From Symsagittifera roscoffensis (Eukaryota; Xenacoelomorpha; Acoela; Convolutidae), in the NCBI RefSeq assembly GCF_963678635.1, contig NC_087064.1, positions 34,696,369 through 34,760,368 on the forward strand: 64,000 nt of DNA, in the 5' to 3' direction. Shown here piece by piece: positions 44,651 to 55,062 of the stretch (its first letter is position 1; each line of letters opens with the position of its first letter). A model generated the notes under the pieces. The model was not told the DNA's origin. It worked only from the letters and a program-made list of their open reading frames with translations, and did no database searches. A program made the translations under genes and the position numbers.

Positions 44651-47600
44651 GCATTAAAATTGGCTCCAAAGACTTTCTTTCTTCAATTTAAAAATAAACG
44701 TTAAAATGGCCAGAAGAATAAGGTTACAAATTTATGATTGCTCAAAGTTATCTGTTAAAACAACTTCCGTTTTGTTTTTAATGAATTAAAGTCTAACCAG
44801 ATGCTGTCATATTTCTGATGCAGTAATTTTAAGTCTGTGAGTAGTTTAGGGTTCAATAATTTCGGAATGAGCATCATGACTCACCCTGCTTTTGTCTTTA
44901 ATAATGCTTGACCTTTCACAACAAAAAGCGACAAAATGATCATTAAATAGTGTCCATAATTTGGATCAGATAGTCCTAGTGGCTTATTCGCATTGAGACT
45001 CAAAATTTCTTTTTTACACTAATTTCATTTAGAAACCGAAAAAAAAGTGCAGTCAGCTTTGTTTAGTTGGTACAAAGTTTCTATTGTTTACTTCATCCGC
45101 ATCGCTTACGTCTTTTCGCAAAAAAAGCTTCAAACTCGGAAAAGTTGAAAATCAGTAAATTCGCCATTTTAAAGTTAGTTAATTCATTGGCTGATTATTT
45201 AGATTGTCTGGTCCCATTTATAATGTTTCATTTATACCGCTCCGTTGTTTACGTATTAAATAATTTTGATATGAAATTATCGCCTTTAATTTTTTGTTTG
45301 TCGCTAAAAATAAAAACTAATTTTGGTCTAGCGCATTTATTCAAGCGAATAACTACATTGGAATTGAAAAAGATGCACAATTTTTCAGGTTGTTTTGCCT
45401 GTAGAAAGATTTCCAGCTAATGTTTGTTAAGGCAGTTTTGAAATCTGTTTCGGAATATTTTAATCTAAAATAGACTTTACGTTTAAACGGCATAGTTTGA
45501 TCAAAGAACTATATTTCAGATACCAAAAAGGTAGCTAAACGGTTAGTCTTAATAGGAGGCGCGATGTTGAAAGTTTTGATCTCCAATTCGTTCGAGTTTA
45601 AATTTGAAACAATATAATCAATGAGTGCGTCGAAGTTGATTGATTGGCAACTTCCAAATTATAACGCGTTAAAATTGGCTCCAAAGACTTTCTTTCTTCG
45701 GAATTTAAAAACTAATGTTTTAACCTCCCATAAGAATAAGGTTACAAATTTATGATTGCGCATAGTTATCTGTTAAAGCAAGTTCTTCGATAAATTCGGT
45801 TTTAATAGATTTATTTAGGTTGAAGAAAATGTTTATTAGTGTTGATGGTTCCGTTTTGTGTTAATGAATTAAAGTCTAACCAGATGCTGTCATATTTATA
45901 ATGCAGTAATTTTAAGACTGTGCGTAGTTTAGGGTTCAAAAATTTCGGAATGAGCATCATGACTCACCCTGCTTTTGTACACTGAAATTCACTTAGAAAC
46001 CGAAAAAAACTGCAGTCTGCTGTGTTTAGTTGGTACAATGTTTCTGTTGTTTACTTCATCCTCATCGCTTACGTCTTTTCGCAAAAAAAGCTTCAAACTA
46101 GGAAAAATTAAAAATCAGTAAATTCGCCATTTTAAAGCTAGTTAATAGTGTTTGACAAAACTCATTTTCCAAAAAAGCGACTTCATTGGCTGCTTATTTA
46201 GATTGTCTGGTCCCATTTATAATGTTTCATTTATGCCGCTCAGTTGTTTACGGATTAAATAATTTTGATATGAAATTATCGCCTTTAATTTTTTGTTTGT
46301 CGTTACGATTAAATAATTATTTTGTTAAGGCAGTTTTGAAATCTGTTTCTGAATATTTTTATTTATAATAGACTTTACGTTTAAACGGCATAGTTTAATC
46401 AAAGAACTATATTTCAGATACCAAAAACGTAGCTAAATGGTTAGTTTTATTAGGAGGCGCAAAATTGAAAACTTTGTTCTCCAATTCCATTGAGTTTAAA
46501 TTTGTATCAATATAATCAATGAGTGCGTTGGAGTTTATTGATTGGCAACTTCCAAATTATAAGGCACTGAAATTGGCTGCAAAGACTTTCTTCATTCGGA
46601 ATTTCAAAATTTAATGTTAAAATCTCCCATAAGAATAAGGTTACAAATATATGACTGCTCAGTTATCTGTTAAAGCAAGTTCTGTTTTGTTAGATTTACT
46701 CAGATTGTTGCAAAGGTTTATTAGTGTTCATCGTCCCTTTTGTTTTTATTGAACTAAAGTCTAACCAGATGCTGTCATATTTCTGATGCAGTAACTTTAA
46801 GTTTGTGCGTAGTTTAGTGTTCAAAAATTTGAAAATTGAGCATCATGACTCATTCTGCTTTTGTCTTTTCACTTACTTCTGCTGACCTATCACAGCGGAA
46901 AGCGACAAAATGATCATTACCTAGTGTCCATAATTTGGATCACATAGTCCGAGTGGCGTATGAAATTATCGATTTTTCGTTTGTCGTTACGAATAAAGAC
47001 TTACTCGCGTGTAACGCACCTCCGGTGCTTCGAAGTTTCAACAACTCAAAAAACTATTCTTTAAGTGTACTCTGACAGCACCAAATTACAGGGTTCGTGA
47101 AAACAAACTTTGCTAAGTTTTTTATGCAAATTTTGAAGAACCCTAAAATTTTGTGAAGTTTTATATAACTTCTTCGAAAAAATTAAAATGAACTAAGAAA
47201 GGTCACATCCGGGAAATTGAAAGCAATTGAGCAGTCCCATTCCGATGCAAGATTTGCAACTCCTGAGAGTAACTTGAAACTGTAAAGTTTTTCATTCGTT
47301 TTTCTATTTCAAATTTTGGAAAAACCAGAACAATTTGTGACAAGTTTATAATGAATTAGGAAATGACACAATTATGAAACTGAAAGCAATTACAAGTACA
47401 GTACCCAACTACAAGGCAGTACAGTACTCCAAACTATAAGGCATTAAAATTGGCTCAAAAGCTTTCTTTCTTCGGAATTTAAAAATTAATGTTATAATCT
47501 CGCATAAGAATACGGTTACAAATATATGATTGCGCAAAGTTAACTGTTAAAGCAAGTTCTTCGATCAGTTGTTTTGTTAGATTTATTTGAATTGTAGAGA

Positions 47601-48832
47601 AAGTTAATTAGTGTTGATCGTTCCGTTTTGTTTTTAATGAATTAGAGTCTAACCAGATGATGTCATATTTTTGATGCAGTAACCTTAAGTCTGTGCGTAA
47701 TTTAGAGATCATAATTTTGAAAATGAGCATCATGACTCCTCCTGCTTTAACCTTTTCGCTTATTATTGCTGACCTATCACATCGGAAAGCGACAAAATGA
47801 TCATTATCTAGTGTCCATAATCTGTTGAAGCAAGCCCTTCGATAAAGCGTTGGTTGTTCCGTTTTATATGAATGAATACGCGTTGGTCGTGTTACGCGTT
47901 GGTCGTTCCGTTTTATTTTAATGAATTAGTGTCTATCTAGATGCTACCATAATTCTGATGCAGTAACTTTAAGTTTGTGCGTAGTTAAGTGTTCAAAAAC
48001 TTGGGAATGAGAATCATGACTCATTCAGCTTTTGTCTTTTCGCTTAGTACAGCTGACCTATCACATCGGAAAGCGACAATCTGGACATTATCTAGTGTCC
48101 ATAATTTGAATCAGATAGTCCGGGTGGCTTATTCGCATTGCGACTAAAAATTTCTTTTTTTACACTCAACTTCAATTACAAACCAAAGAAATTGCAGTCT
48201 GTTTCGTTTAGTTGATATAGTGTTTCTGTTGGTTACTTCATCCGCATCCCTTAAAAAACGTCAAACTTGGAAAACTTAAAAATGAGAAAGTTCGCCATTT
48301 TAAAGTTAATTAATAATATTTGATCATAATAATTTTCCAAATATGCGACTTTATCGGCTGATTCTTTAGATTGTATGGTGTCAATTATAATGTTCCATTT
48401 AAGCCGCACAATTGTTTACGGTATATACAAATTTGATATGAAACTATCGCCTTTAATTATTTGTTTGTCGTTACGAATAGTGACTTATTTCGGTGGAACG
48501 CATTTTTTCAAGCAATGGACTATATTAGAATTGAAAATGATGCACAATTTTCAGAGTTGTTATGCCTTTAGAAAGATTCCCACCTGTTTGTTAAGGCAGT
48601 TTTGAAATCTACTTTTGAATATTTTAACTTATAACAGACTTTATATTTAAACGGCATACTTTAAACAAAGAACTTTATTTCAGATACAAAAAATGTAGCT
48701 AAATGGTTGGTTTTAATGGGAGGCGCGAAATTGAAAAATTTGTTCTTCAATTCATTTGAATTTATATTTGTAACAATATAATCACTGAGTGCGTTGGAGT
48801 TGATTGATTGGCAATTTCCAAACTATAAGGCA
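44650..48832 (-). repeat. Higher-order repeat, copy 2 (about 4.18 kb)
   Basis: Near-identical direct copy of 40466-44650. Both junctions fall in the same monomer sequence (ggcattaaaattggctcc), as expected from unequal crossing over between monomers. Confidence 0.9.
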
Positions 48833-49168
48833 TTAAAATTGGCTCCAAAGCTTTCTTTCTTCGGAATTTAAAAATTAATGTTAAAATGGCCATAAGAATA
48901 AGGTTACAAATTTATGATTGCTCGAAGTTATCTGTTAAAGCAACTTCCGTTTTGTTTTTAAAGAATTAAAGTCTAACCAGATGCTGTGATTCTTCTGATG
49001 CAGTAACTTTAAGTCTGTGCGTAGTTTAGGATTCAATAATTTGGGAATGAGCATCATGACTGCTCCTGCTTTTGTCTTTTCACTTACTACTGCTGACCTA
49101 TCACATCGGAAAGCTACAAAATGATCATTATCTAGTGTCCATAATTTAATGTCATTAGAGTTATTATT

Positions 49169-49603
49169 TTATTTCTCAGTGAACCCAAAAACTGTGTTCA
49201 ACCCACAAAAGTTGAATTTTTTTTTGAAACTGGATCTTTTTTTGTTCAAAATCCTGCAGATTAATTGTAGAATTTTTATGCTGTTTTTGTAATCTCTTAT
49301 ATTCTCCGACATGTCATAAGAATATATAATTGGACCTAAGTTTGGGTTAATGTCTCCGCAGCATAATAAAAACTTCGGTAATAAAAAGTAATAGAGCTGC
49401 CATGGCTGGGTGAGCATGACGCGCGGCCTTTTCTCTTTAAGGTTGGACCAGCTACGGAGAAATTGATGACACCTATCTCCCCCACAAAAGGAATGCCTAA
49501 GGTAATAAAGAGGAAAGCAGGCGGGGAATATAAAAAAGGAAAGGCCGTCAAATTGTGGAAAAAAATCAAAGTTTTCTCGTCTCGAGAAGAACCGGGTCTG
49601 CAT
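49169..49603 (-). pseudogene. 5' ORF start of the LINE with 2A-like peptide and endonuclease N-terminus
   Basis: 144 residues from ATG 49603. A hydrophobic stretch (YYFLLPKFLLCC) precedes GDINPNLGP at residues 83-91 (49357-49331), which resembles the 2A consensus GD(V/I)ExNPGP with two changes. ILQLICRILNKKRSSF and GLNTVFGFTE follow, the beginning of an APE-type endonuclease. A stop after FTEK breaks the frame before the LWTLDNDHFVAFRCDRS segment. The leader-plus-2A layout is known from several APE-type LINEs. Confidence 0.7.
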
Positions 49604-50532
49604 ATTTAGGTTTTTGGACGAATTTACTGGATGCTTTGACTCTAATGGTTATTCCAAATCAATTCCAGCTCACAAAGAAAAACAGATAAAAGCTTGGGGG
49701 AAATCATTGCAAAATAGCGTTGACGAAGTTTTCTGTGATATTTTTAGGAAAAACGATCCGTAATGGCATGTCGAAACCAAATGAAACCAAAGTTACCTTC
49801 AGAATTTGTCGTGAATTTAACGGTAAGCTGGTTTGCTGCAGCAATTGCTACACTAGGAAACCACTCAGATCCAGGAGACGAGGACACTTTTATGCAATTC
49901 GTCGGTGTTATGAGCGGATATCGTATAGGAGTACTCCTAGCGAGCACATACAAAGCTGGAGGCAACTGAGCAAATTTTCGTTTCTTTAATGGCTCGCTCT
50001 TTATGACATAAGCAGAATGACCCAAATTCGAAACGACTCACTGGCAAGCTTCCACTGGGCTATCTGAAATGCATTGTATGTATGTATGTAACATGAATTA
50101 GGCCTCAATACGCAAGGGATCTCTCCCCTTGTATATTCAAGGGAAGAGACCCCTTGCTTAGCGAGGCTAAATAGGATCTCTCCCCTTCTAGTTAATTGCA
50201 GAAAAGCTTTACAGTGATACCGTAAGAAATTAATACCTCTCCATCACATTTGGCCTTTCAGATCAAAAAGCATAGTTGTTCCGACCATTGAAAATTTTTT
50301 TTCTTTTTTTAAGGTAATTAGAAGGTCAAAAGTATCATAGTAACCGAGGTTACAGTCATGAGTCCCTTCATCATGTATTCCAGTCAAAGTCCTTGGAATT
50401 TTCTAGATATGGGAGTGATAATGATAAAAGAAGATGACAAGTGTTTAAGTCCTTTTCAATTAAAATCGATACGGGTTACGTTTCTTCAATAAGAACACGC
50501 AACTCGACACGAGATACTATAATATACAAGTG
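49604..50532. other. Spacer between two retrotransposons
   Basis: Three overlapping ORFs at 49720-50025 (two plus, one minus) share one segment. The plus ORF 49763-49969 (68 residues, partly hydrophobic) is the most protein-like, but I recognise nothing and it may be chance. A short hairpin lies at 50113-50156. The rest, including the likely 3' UTR of the element to the right, is noncoding. Confidence 0.3.
50113..50156. repeat. Short hairpin, 19-bp arms
   Basis: caagggatctctccccttg, loop tatatt, caagggaagagaccccttg: 17 of 19 pairs match and the two exceptions are G-T pairs if transcribed. A third partial copy (ggatctctccccttc) is at 50174. Confidence 0.8.
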
Positions 50533-53430
50533 TTACAAGTAAAAAATTTCGTCGAAAGTTATTTTGCCATTTATTGTTCCGAGTACGCAAGCGGAGTTCG
50601 CAATCTGTATTGCCAGGGAGATTCTCTGTTTTAAAAAGCTGCCTGCTCTGGGTTCCTCAGTGCATATGCTTAGGTTCTTACAAAGCTTGCTCAAAAAAAC
50701 TTCTGTGCTGGGGCCGTCCGCGCCCTGAATTTCAAAAGCAAGGGGTTGAAAAAAATATCCATCATTTACAAGATCTTTATACTTGTCAATTTTTCGCTCT
50801 TCCGCTTCAGCGGCAGCTGTACCAGGGTTACAAACAGACCCGACATTAATCCTACAAGGAGCTAAGGAGTCTACTACCGTTACATCCCACAAGAGCTGCT
50901 TACCATCAACCCATGGAACGAGCGTCAAACCGTCTGGTCGCTTTTGATCGGTCCTGTAGAGGTGTCGTGGTTCTAAAACAGACGGAATGTGAGTAGATGA
51001 TAGACTCTGCTTTAAAAGGGCATTCAGGTTTGAATGCCTAGAGAATCTCCCTGCACTTTTGAGGCAAGAAAGACCATGTCAACCATCCTCGGTAACGTCT
51101 TTTGCGCACACGCATTTTTGCCGTTCGCATATTTTTGATCCTAATCGAAGTCCTATCGCAATTCTGAGTTGTTGGTTCGACAGTTTTAACCTTAAATTTT
51201 AGCACGGGATGACGTTCAACCATTGAGAGCCAAATCTATCTTGGAACGCGTTGAACCTTTTTACGTCCGTTGGTTCGAGTCGTAAAATCAAGACTGCAAT
51301 TTCGCTGTCAAAAATTGGCTCCGTCCATTTTTTTGGATTTCATTTTCCGGAGCCATTTCAATTTTTCCAAGGTCAAACCACCGTTTAAGCGCATCATCAT
51401 AGGTTCCATCCACATGCTCCAAACCAAAGATTTCGCTCAAGGCATCTTTTGCTCCTACTGCTGAGGCTAAGAAAGCGGGTAAAGCGAGTAGATGAGCGGA
51501 AGAAACGCCCAAGCCACCTTTGGCTGCCGGGAGAACTGCTTGTAAAAACTGGTTATCATCCATTTTCACGTAAAAGATCTTGCATAACGAATTTCTTAGT
51601 AGTTTATCGTAGCGTTCCAAAAAATCATTTTGCAAAAAACAAGGGCTTGTACGCAAAAAATATAGGAGTTTTGGCATGCTAAAGCAATTTTTCAGGAGGT
51701 AAAAACCATAATGGGCGTCTAGTTTGTCAATGACATCCGAGATTTTTTCAAGCTCCTTAATTTTTTCGTCGGGCAATTTTTTTCGGCAAAGTTCGCCGAT
51801 TGGAGATCGTAAAATGTGGAGTTCTTCTTTTGTTTTTATTTTTATTTTGGGGCACATTTTTCGAAATTGTGTTAAAATTGAATTATACTGTGTACTAGTA
51901 GTCGGTCCCAAAAAACAAAGTTCACACTTCTCAGTGTTTAAGCTCAGGCCGTAAATTTTTTCCGATTTCAGAATGTTTTTAAGGTCGCGGAGTACTACCT
52001 TATAGTCGTCGGCTAAATTCCCATCATCTAAATACCAGATGTTAATTTTCGACTCCAACTATTCGACTAGTGTATGAATTGTTTCCGCAAAAAGGGGTGG
52101 GGCTTCAGTATCACCTTGCTGAGTTCCGTCTTCTGACATTATGACAGAGCTTCCGTAAAAAAGGTAGCTAGGTTTACCATACGCGCATTGGGTGTAATTA
52201 TACAATTCGGGGCGATTTGAATAAACATGATTCAGCATTGTTTCTCTGTTTAAAGAGTTAAAGGCATTCCTAAAATCTAGTTTTAAATGAACAGTGCATT
52301 TTGGATTGTCGTCGCGTTCAATTAGGTTTCGAAACGAGTGCGCAGCTATTTCTGCTCCTCGTTTGGTACCGCATCCTACCTGAACGTTTCCGAAAAAATT
52401 TTGTCGCTCGGAGAGGGCCTTGCTTCCAGCGCATTTAGACGCGATACGTCTCAGCGTGTTGCCTATGGCAATCGGTCTCAACCCTCCGTCTATCTTTATG
52501 AGAGCGATAAGCTTTGTGCCAAAAAAGAAAGGTCTTAGTGGTTCGGGTATTTTGCCATCTCCAATGAGGTTTATCAGCTTAATAAGCGATTTTAGAAAAT
52601 TAAGTCCTGCACTGCCATTCGACTAACTAACAAGATCTTTAAAAATTTGAGGAACTAATTTATCAGGACCTGCTGCTGATCCGTTTGGAAAGGACTTTAT
52701 CGCTTTGTATAGGTCCAAATCGGTTACGAAAAAACTATCCAATTTTTCTGGATTTGGAGCTGCAAATTTGGCTCGCTGCGGGTGCTTAGACAAAAATTTT
52801 TGATAGTTATTAGTTAAAAAAGGAGCTATTTTGTCATCCGAAGCCGCAAGCCTTATTCCTCCCTTTACATTTCCTTCATCGAGCTTACTACTTATTAACT
52901 TTATTCTCTGCTCGAGGTCACTCAGAGGCGGGCTCGAAACTTGGGGATGGGGTTTTGGAGGTGACACGTCATTTGCTCGAATTTTTATATTTATCAAAGA
53001 GCTCATGCTTGTGGTCTGTTTGCGTCCACTTTTTTTCGGTTGCTCCAAAAAAACAAGAACGACGTTAAAAAATTAGCCACTTTGTAACATCTTCTACATT
53101 GTAGACGATGTCATTTATTTTGTCCGAAAGACTTTCCGCCAAGGGAACACGCGAGTCTTTTGGTACTCTCTTGAGTACTCGGACATTTGAAATGGCTGTA
53201 TTAACTTAATTGTCTAGCACTAAATCATTACCTATTGTTGCTTTATTAACAGATTTTACATCAACGCATAAAGGACACTGAAGCCATTGGGTTTTCTTAG
53301 AGTCGCTAAGAGAAATATTAACACAACTGATATGATACCAACTAGAACAACAATCACATCTAATCCAATTTTTCAGTCCTGAAGGTGTTAAGCAATCTTT
53401 GCTTGTACACTCTTTGTTGTTTTTCCTCAT
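50533..53430 (-). pseudogene. PHD-RT-zinc knuckle-restriction-like endonuclease retrotransposon
   Basis: Minus strand, N to C: a PHD-type finger (53430-53206; C..C, H..C and C..C pairs with SSWYHISC); an RT frame running 53048-51288 with motif A LKLDFRNAFNSL, motif B TQQGDTEAPPLF and catalytic YLDD at 52034-52023; a knuckle region KCVC...HGLSC near 51110-51050 split by a frameshift; and a nuclease-like end RPDGLTLVPW...LLWDVTVVD (50940-50870), which fits PD-(D/E)XK spacing as in R2-type restriction-like endonucleases. The RT frame (about 587 codons) is interrupted only by two in-frame TAG codons (52623 and 52059). Otherwise there are frameshifts at 53.1 and 51.0-51.3 kb. RT is certain; the RLE call is from motif spacing. 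Overlapping plus ORFs are shadows. Confidence 0.75.
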
Positions 53431-54035
53431 CTTGACGCAGCATAAAGGTAAAAAAAAAGAATTTTGACTGGACTTTAGGGGACTGAACTAACCCATGATA
53501 AGCGGTTAGTGGGAATTTAACAAATCAGCAAATAAAAAAAGACAACTAAATTAATTTAAATTTTAAAATCGAATTTTAAAAATCAAAAACAAGGAACAAT
53601 CTCACCCGAGCTCAGTAGGTCCAGCGGCGCACCACCAGACTCCTCAAGCCAGTTCCAGTTTCCCACCTCCCCACAGAAAGCCACTTGACAGACCTGTCTC
53701 AAAAATCCCTCGGAGGGCGCTCCACATACAGGCACAAACATCAAACATAACTAATCTATTTAATAAGTTTATCACAACAATTAGGCTAAAAGTTTATCAC
53801 AACAATTGAAAATTGGTAAGAGCATTTTATTCCGGTGTTTTAGTTTGATCTTTCTGGTTTTACTCCAAATCAGGTGCCAAAAATATTCATCGATATAAGA
53901 CAATAAGAATTTAAAATGATAATTTAAATTTTGATTTGTAATTGTCTATTGTTTACTTTTCTAATAGGCTATTGTCTAAATAATTCTTTGTTTTGCCTTA
54001 TAAATACGTTTTACCACACAAGAATCCGAATTGTT
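53431..54035. other. Noncoding flank
   Basis: No coding frame. aagtttatcacaacaatt occurs twice at 53766 and 53790. A GC-richer patch at 53604-53740 has no recognised content. Confidence 0.35.
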
Positions 54036-54176
54036 GGCTCTTTTTCAGTCCCTCCCCCTTTGATTTTTTTTGAAATTCATTAAAAGAAAATCTATATAAT
54101 ATTACTTTTCATGTTGAAAACCGCAATAAAACGTGTTAGCTTGAACAGGTGAACAAATTTACACAAAATTAATAGT
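54036..54176 (+). mobile_element. M3 element cut by the LTR insertion
   Basis: ggctctttttcagtccctcc...tttgattttttttgaaattca, cgcaataaaacgtgttagcttgaac and aggtgaacaaattta follow 22128-22290 in order, then stop where the LTR begins. The other half must lie beyond the right edge of the window. Confidence 0.75.
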
Positions 54177-55062
54177 TGTTCCATTCTGCCAGATTGGCAC
54201 AGCGCAACCTTCCGGCGGGACAGAAAAAGACGACTAAAGGCCTTAGTAACAAAAAAGTACTGCACAGGAGGGTCGAAACATTCCGGAAGTTTAAATTTTT
54301 AAAATTTCGATTGACGGGCAAGTTTTTCTCAGAAATACAAAAAGACGGCCATTTTGACGAAAAAGAACGAAAAAACAGAACAACGACAAATATAGTGAAA
54401 AACGGTCGTACGGGAACACGAGAAAAACGGAGCCTCTTATCGTGGCAATAACACACGATAAGTTCCTTAGCAGTGGAAATTAGTGGAAAAGGAAGCTTCA
54501 GTGGGAAAGGAATATTCCGCGGAACCCTCCCGTGCCACAAATTGGGAGAGATAAGAACGTTATCTCGAGAAGAACACGGGAGCGGAGGTTTGGCCCCCCA
54601 GAGACTGTCATATGTTGAAGGACTGCAGTAAACTAACTTTTTAGCTACTCTGATGCCATTGAACTTTGAATAAACACCGGTATTATTTGATATTTTAGAA
54701 TATGAGTAGCTAGAAAGAGGAAAGGGTCAATCCATCTCCAGTGGATTTAATCAAGAACTGTCACACAAAAACATAATAAAATAGAGTATTCGAGCCGTCC
54801 TTTTAATAACAATCACGTAGTCTGAGGATCCGAGACTCAGCTATGTGGTTGTGTTCGCATGTAAACGAAAGCTGAACAAAAGTCGTTTGACTGATGGCCT
54901 AAAAATAGTAACTTTTTACTTAGCCCTAAACAGACCAGAAAATCAACTGGCAAGGTCGAGACGGTGAAAAACGAGTAGGATTAAGGTAACTGACGCCTGC
55001 CAGTCGTCGATAGGTACTTTTTCTACGCTCCGTCGCTGTGTAGTATTTGGGCGAATGTTACA
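54177..55062 (+). mobile_element. 5' LTR, copy B, of a Ty3/Gypsy element
   Basis: TGTTCCATTCTGCC...GAATGTTACA, 886 bp, collinear with 1133-2017. An AATAAA-containing block (gaataaacaccggta, near 54668) could serve as poly(A) signal. A conserved minus-strand ORF exists in both copies but shows no protein feature. Confidence 0.85.

Larger units (their letters stand above)
37475..49603 (-). mobile_element. CR1/L2/Jockey-type LINE, decayed and internally amplified
   Basis: Read on the minus strand it starts with an ORF (49603-49169) carrying a 2A-like GDINPNLGP and an endonuclease start (KILQLICRILNKKR). Then comes a tandem series of endonuclease-to-RT segments, then one full but frameshifted RT (39010-38100), a C-terminal tail, and an (ATT)n end near 37475-37490. 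Each array unit carries the endonuclease block VAFRCDRSA...MLIPKLLNPKLRTDL (minus strand, for example 49140-48990) and most carry the RT N-terminal stub NANKPPGLSD. The plus-strand ORFs across this region are shadows. The class is clear from the RT and APE endonuclease; the exact clade is not. Confidence 0.8.

Noticed and set aside
41038-48605. Repeated plus-strand ORFs of 60-117 residues across the LINE array (starting MFHL... or MVSIIMFHL...)
   Set aside because: Their repetition comes from the tandem DNA repeat. The coding content (endonuclease and RT) is on the minus strand.
37475-49603. CRISPR-like or phage-like array
   Set aside because: Units are 0.3-1.1 kb, coding-derived and in a eukaryotic context. 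No short repeat-spacer structure exists.
49763-49969. 68-residue plus-strand ORF with hydrophobic stretch
   Set aside because: Overlapping ORFs in two other frames are as long, there is no motif, and no splice or promoter context. Kept only as a note in the spacer.
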